Source of the DNA: an uncultured Bacillota bacterium
GTDB lineage: Bacteria > Bacillota > Dehalobacteriia > UBA4068 > UBA4997
Direction of reading: 5' to 3'
Length of the DNA stretch: 25,301 bases
NCBI GenBank assembly: GCA_948907985.1
Contig: CAQWMM010000030.1
Location: 1 to 25,301, forward strand
The first letter of the stretch is position 1; the number at the start of each line of letters is the position of its first letter. The notes beneath the pieces are model-generated. The model saw only the letters and a program-made list of their open reading frames with translations, searched no databases and was not told where the DNA came from. Shown one piece after another: positions 22,925 through 25,301 of the stretch. The position numbers and the translations under genes were made by a program.

Positions 22925-23462
22925 AGTTAGATTTTCCGGCACCGGCGGGCAGGGCATTATTCGCTGTGCGGTGCTGCTGGCCGAGGCTGCTCTTTACGAC
23001 GGCTATTTTGCCGCGCAAAGCCAGGTATATGGGCCGGAATCACGCGGCGGCAGCAGCCAGGGCGAGGTGGTTATTAAGGATACGCCGATTTATTATCCCA
23101 AGGTTAAGGTGCCGGACGTATTGTTATGTCTGTCGCAGGAGGCTTATAATAAATATGCGCCGGATATTGCCGCAGATGGTCTTTTGATCTGCGACAGTGA
23201 TTTTGTGCAGCCGGACGGCAGGGAGGGCGAAACTGTGCGGGTTTGCCGTCTGCCGATGTTGGAGGTTGCCAGGGACGAGCTGAAAAATGAGCTTTCCGCC
23301 AACGTGCTTGCTCTGGGCGTGCTGGTGGGCCTGACCGACGTGGTTTCCGACGCGGCGGTGCATAAGGCGCTGGCCAATAATTTTAACAGCAAGCTGCTGC
23401 CGCTTAATTTGCAGGCCTACCAAAGGGGCTTTCAAATGGCGCGCGGTCAGGCGGATAAATAA
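22914..23462 (+). CDS. korC: 2-oxoacid:ferredoxin oxidoreductase gamma subunit
   Basis: The 182-residue gamma subunit has the usual opening, EVRFSGTGGQGI, followed by the AAQSQVYGPESRGGSSQGEV and SQEAYNKY segments. In pyruvate:ferredoxin enzymes the equivalent domain helps bind CoA and stabilises the complex. I chose the ATG at 22914, which follows GGTGATAACA, an extended match to the 16S 3' end, and gives the typical first residues MKYEVRFSG. A GTG at 22905 is an alternative. The start overlaps the beta-subunit end by 11 bases. The hairpin at 23471 follows the stop, so this is probably the last gene of the operon. Confidence 0.92.
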   Translation: MKYEVRFSGTGGQGIIRCAVLLAEAALYDGYFAAQSQVYGPESRGGSSQGEVVIKDTPIYYPKVKVPDVLLCLSQEAYNKYAPDIAADGLLICDSDFVQPDGREGETVRVCRLPMLEVARDELKNELSANVLALGVLVGLTDVVSDAAVHKALANNFNSKLLPLNLQAYQRGFQMARGQADK

Positions 23463-23470
23463 AGAAATGT

Positions 23471-23502
23471 TAACCTCTCCTTTTGGCAGATTGGAGAGGT
23501 TA
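23471..23502 (+). terminator. Hairpin between korC and gltX
   Basis: A perfect 10-bp stem, 23471-23480 with 23493-23502, encloses a 12-base loop, eight bases after the korC stop. It lacks a proper T run (the tail is TCTAATAATAG), so termination may be weak or partial, and the structure may instead protect the kor transcript end. Confidence 0.5.
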
Positions 23503-23552
23503 TCTAATAATAGAAATTTTTAATAGAGATTTTGTTTGGAGGCAGATTTTTA

Positions 23553-25019
23553 ATGAGTGATGATAAAATTGTAACCCGCTTTGCGCCCTCGCCAACCGGC
23601 TTTATGCACATTGGCAACCTGCGTACGGCGCTTTATTCCTGGCTGTTGGCAAGGGCCAACGGCGGGCGCTTTATCGTGCGGATTGAAGACACCGATCAGG
23701 TGCGCCTGGTGGAGGGCGCGGTGGAAGTGATTTTGCAGACGCTGAAACAGACCGGGCTTGATTATGACGAGGGGCCGGAGGTTGGCGGCGAACACGGCCC
23801 TTATGTGCAGAGTGAGCGCAAGGAAATTTATAAAAAATACGCCGAAGAATTGGTGGCTAAAGGCGCTGCTTATTATTGTTTTTGCACGCCGGAGCGCTTG
23901 CAGCAGCTGCACGAGGCTGACAGTCTGGGCGGCTATGACCGGCATTGCCGCAATTTGCTGGCGGACGAGGTGGCGGCGCGTTTGGCGGCGGGCGAACCTT
24001 ATGTGATCCGGCAAAAAATCCCGTTGGAGGGTGTTACCAGCTATCAGGATGAAGTTTTTGGCGAAATCAGCATGGAAAACAAGGAAATGCAGGATCAAAT
24101 TCTGCTGAAAGCGGACGGTTATCCCACCTATAATTTTGCGCATGTGGTGGATGATTATTTGATGGGGGTAACGCATGTGGTGCGCGGCAGCGAATATTTA
24201 ACCTCCACGCCGAAATATGTTTTGCTTTATGACGCTTTTGGCTGGCCGCGCCCGCATTATGTCCATTTGCCGCTGCTGATGGGGCGGGGCGAGGATGGCA
24301 GTATTTCCAAACTGTCCAAGCGGCATGGCGCGGTTAGTTTTCAGGATTTGTTGCAGGCCGGTTATTTGCCGGAGGCTATTGTCAATTATATTGCTCTTTT
24401 GGGTTGGTGCCCTAAGGACAGCAATCAGGAGTTTTTTACGCTGCCGGAGCTTTGCCAGGCCTTTTCTCTGGACGGCGTCAGCAAATCGCCCTCGGTTTTT
24501 GATTATGGCAAGCTGAATTGGTTCAACTCGGAATATATCAAGCAGCTGCCGCCAGCGGAATTTGCCGGTCGGGTTATGCCGCAGCTTAAAGCCAAATGCC
24601 CGGCTGACGGTTTGAATCTGCCCAAATTGGCCCAGCTTTTGCATACGCGCGTTAACACGCTGGGCGAGGCCGCGGAGATGGTGGATTTTGTGGCCGAGCG
24701 CTTGCCGTTGGAGCTGGCGAACTATACTAACAAAAAGAATAAAACTACGCCGGAGCTGTGCCTGACAATTTTGCGGCAGGTTGCGCCCCGGTTGGCTGCC
24801 TGCGCTGATTGGCAGAACGATACGCTTTTTAGTTTGTTGAAAGATTACGCGGCGGAAAGCGGTAATAAGGCCGGCGCGGTTATGTGGGCGGTGCGGCTGG
24901 CCGTTGCCCGGCAGGCCGTAACGCCGGGCGGCGCTACCGAATTAATGGAAGTTTTTGGTCAGGCGGAAAGCTTGGCGCGTATTGAACTGGCGATCAGCGA
25001 ATTGGCAAATCATCAATAA
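23553..25019 (+). CDS. gltX: Glutamyl-tRNA synthetase
   Basis: GltX charges tRNA-Glu (and in many Bacillota also mischarges tRNA-Gln for later amidation) using ATP. The 488-residue class I synthetase has the first signature APSPTGFMHIGNLRTALYSW, with HIGN in place of HIGH, and the second, KLSKRHGA (residues 253-257 KLSKR). FIVRIEDTDQVR and VRGSEYLTSTPKYVLLYDAFG are also typical. The ATG at 23553 follows TTTGGAGG; an in-frame TTG at 23532 is less likely. No gatCAB gene is in view, so the tRNA specificity cannot be decided. It is followed by an 81-base spacer before trmK. Confidence 0.96.
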   Translation: MSDDKIVTRFAPSPTGFMHIGNLRTALYSWLLARANGGRFIVRIEDTDQVRLVEGAVEVILQTLKQTGLDYDEGPEVGGEHGPYVQSERKEIYKKYAEELVAKGAAYYCFCTPERLQQLHEADSLGGYDRHCRNLLADEVAARLAAGEPYVIRQKIPLEGVTSYQDEVFGEISMENKEMQDQILLKADGYPTYNFAHVVDDYLMGVTHVVRGSEYLTSTPKYVLLYDAFGWPRPHYVHLPLLMGRGEDGSISKLSKRHGAVSFQDLLQAGYLPEAIVNYIALLGWCPKDSNQEFFTLPELCQAFSLDGVSKSPSVFDYGKLNWFNSEYIKQLPPAEFAGRVMPQLKAKCPADGLNLPKLAQLLHTRVNTLGEAAEMVDFVAERLPLELANYTNKKNKTTPELCLTILRQVAPRLAACADWQNDTLFSLLKDYAAESGNKAGAVMWAVRLAVARQAVTPGGATELMEVFGQAESLARIELAISELANHQ

Positions 25020-25100
25020 AATATTCCGCCCAAAAAATATTTTCTAAGATAGTTTGAAAAAGACCCGGCGCGTTCAAAATACAAGTGGGAAGGTGATTTG

Positions 25101-25301
25101 ATGAGAATAAAACTCTCCAATCGTTTGCTGGCGGTGGCGCGACAGATTCCGGCAGGGCTGACGGTGGCCGATATTGGTACCGATCACGGCTATTTGCCGG
25201 TTTATCTGGTGGTTAACGATCTGGCCCCACAGGTTATTGCCGCCGACCGGGGCAAACGTCCGCTTGATTCGGCGCGTCAGCTGGTTAGTCTGTTGTCTTT
25301 G
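25101..25301 (+). CDS. trmK: tRNA (adenine(22)-N(1))-methyltransferase TrmK, N-terminal part (runs off window)
   Basis: The first 67 residues of a SAM-dependent methyltransferase are visible. The opening MRIKLSNRLLAVARQIPAG is followed by the SAM-binding motif VADIGTDHGYLPVYLV and AADRGKRPLDSARQLV, which match TrmK (YqfN) of Bacillota, the enzyme that forms m1A at position 22 of tRNA. The ATG at 25101 is preceded by GGGAAGGTGAT, a strong ribosome site. The gene is cut by the window end; its catalytic NPPY-type part lies outside. Its usual neighbours in the group, sigA-like and YqfO-like genes, may lie downstream. Confidence 0.85.
   Translation, partial: MRIKLSNRLLAVARQIPAGLTVADIGTDHGYLPVYLVVNDLAPQVIAADRGKRPLDSARQLVSLLSL

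Noticed and set aside
23463..23552. T-box leader for gltX
   Set aside because: The spacer is under 100 bases and contains one simple stem with no T-box motif (such as TGGNACCGCG) or specifier arrangement.
25020..25100. Promoter between gltX and trmK
   Set aside because: A TTGAAA at 25054-25059 has no convincing -10 at a proper distance; trmK may be read from gltX.
1..25301. Mobile elements, CRISPR arrays, prophage or defence systems
   Set aside because: No transposase, integrase, spaced direct repeats, phage or defence domain could be recognised on either strand.

Overview
The window is one stretch of chromosome from a member of the Bacillota (Firmicutes), moderately GC-rich and densely coded. 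The gene content fits an anaerobic, probably spore-forming Clostridia or Negativicutes lineage: a SpoIVFA/SpoIVFB-like pair, the radical SAM (TIGR03960) / DUF2344 / RNase G cluster, AdhE, a ferredoxin-dependent 2-oxoacid oxidoreductase, a Spx/ArsC-like protein and TrmK. No species marker is visible, so the lineage is an inference.

Layout. (1) 1-5492 (+): the 3' end of a complex I (nuo) operon, with partial nuoL, then nuoM, nuoN, a second complete nuoM-like gene and a YqeG-type HAD phosphatase, closed by an intrinsic terminator. (2) 5596-6944 (+): a degenerate LytM protein resembling SpoIVFA, overlapped by a SpoIVFB-like M50 intramembrane protease. (3) 7021-13939 (+): TIGR03960 radical SAM protein, DUF2344 protein, RNase G and bifunctional AdhE, closely packed and ending in hairpins shared with the convergent genes. 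(4) 16317-14030 (-): a FapA-like DUF342 protein and a single-domain CheY-like receiver, with a structured spacer between them. (5) 16584-20600 (+): ispE, a GntR/FadR-type regulator, an ArsC/Spx-like protein and ligA, running divergently from fapA. (6) 20702-23457 (+): a four-subunit 2-oxoacid:ferredoxin oxidoreductase in the order delta-alpha-beta-gamma, with its own extended -10 promoter. (7) 23553-25301 (+): gltX and the start of trmK.

The most notable signal is in the nuo segment. The lateral-helix region of NuoL carries what looks like one extra unit of about 26 residues, and the operon encodes two NuoM-like antiporter subunits that both keep the key Glu and Lys residues. Together these match the architecture reported for enlarged 'two-NuoM' complex I forms, with a longer arm and presumably more pumping channels. 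In such a cell, 2-oxoacid oxidation by the Kor enzyme would make reduced ferredoxin, complex I could couple electron transfer to ion pumping, and AdhE could dispose of excess reductant. That link is inference. I see no mobile element, CRISPR array, phage gene, tRNA or rRNA, and no gene-free stretch over 300 bases; the longest is the fapA/ispE divergent region of about 266 bases.
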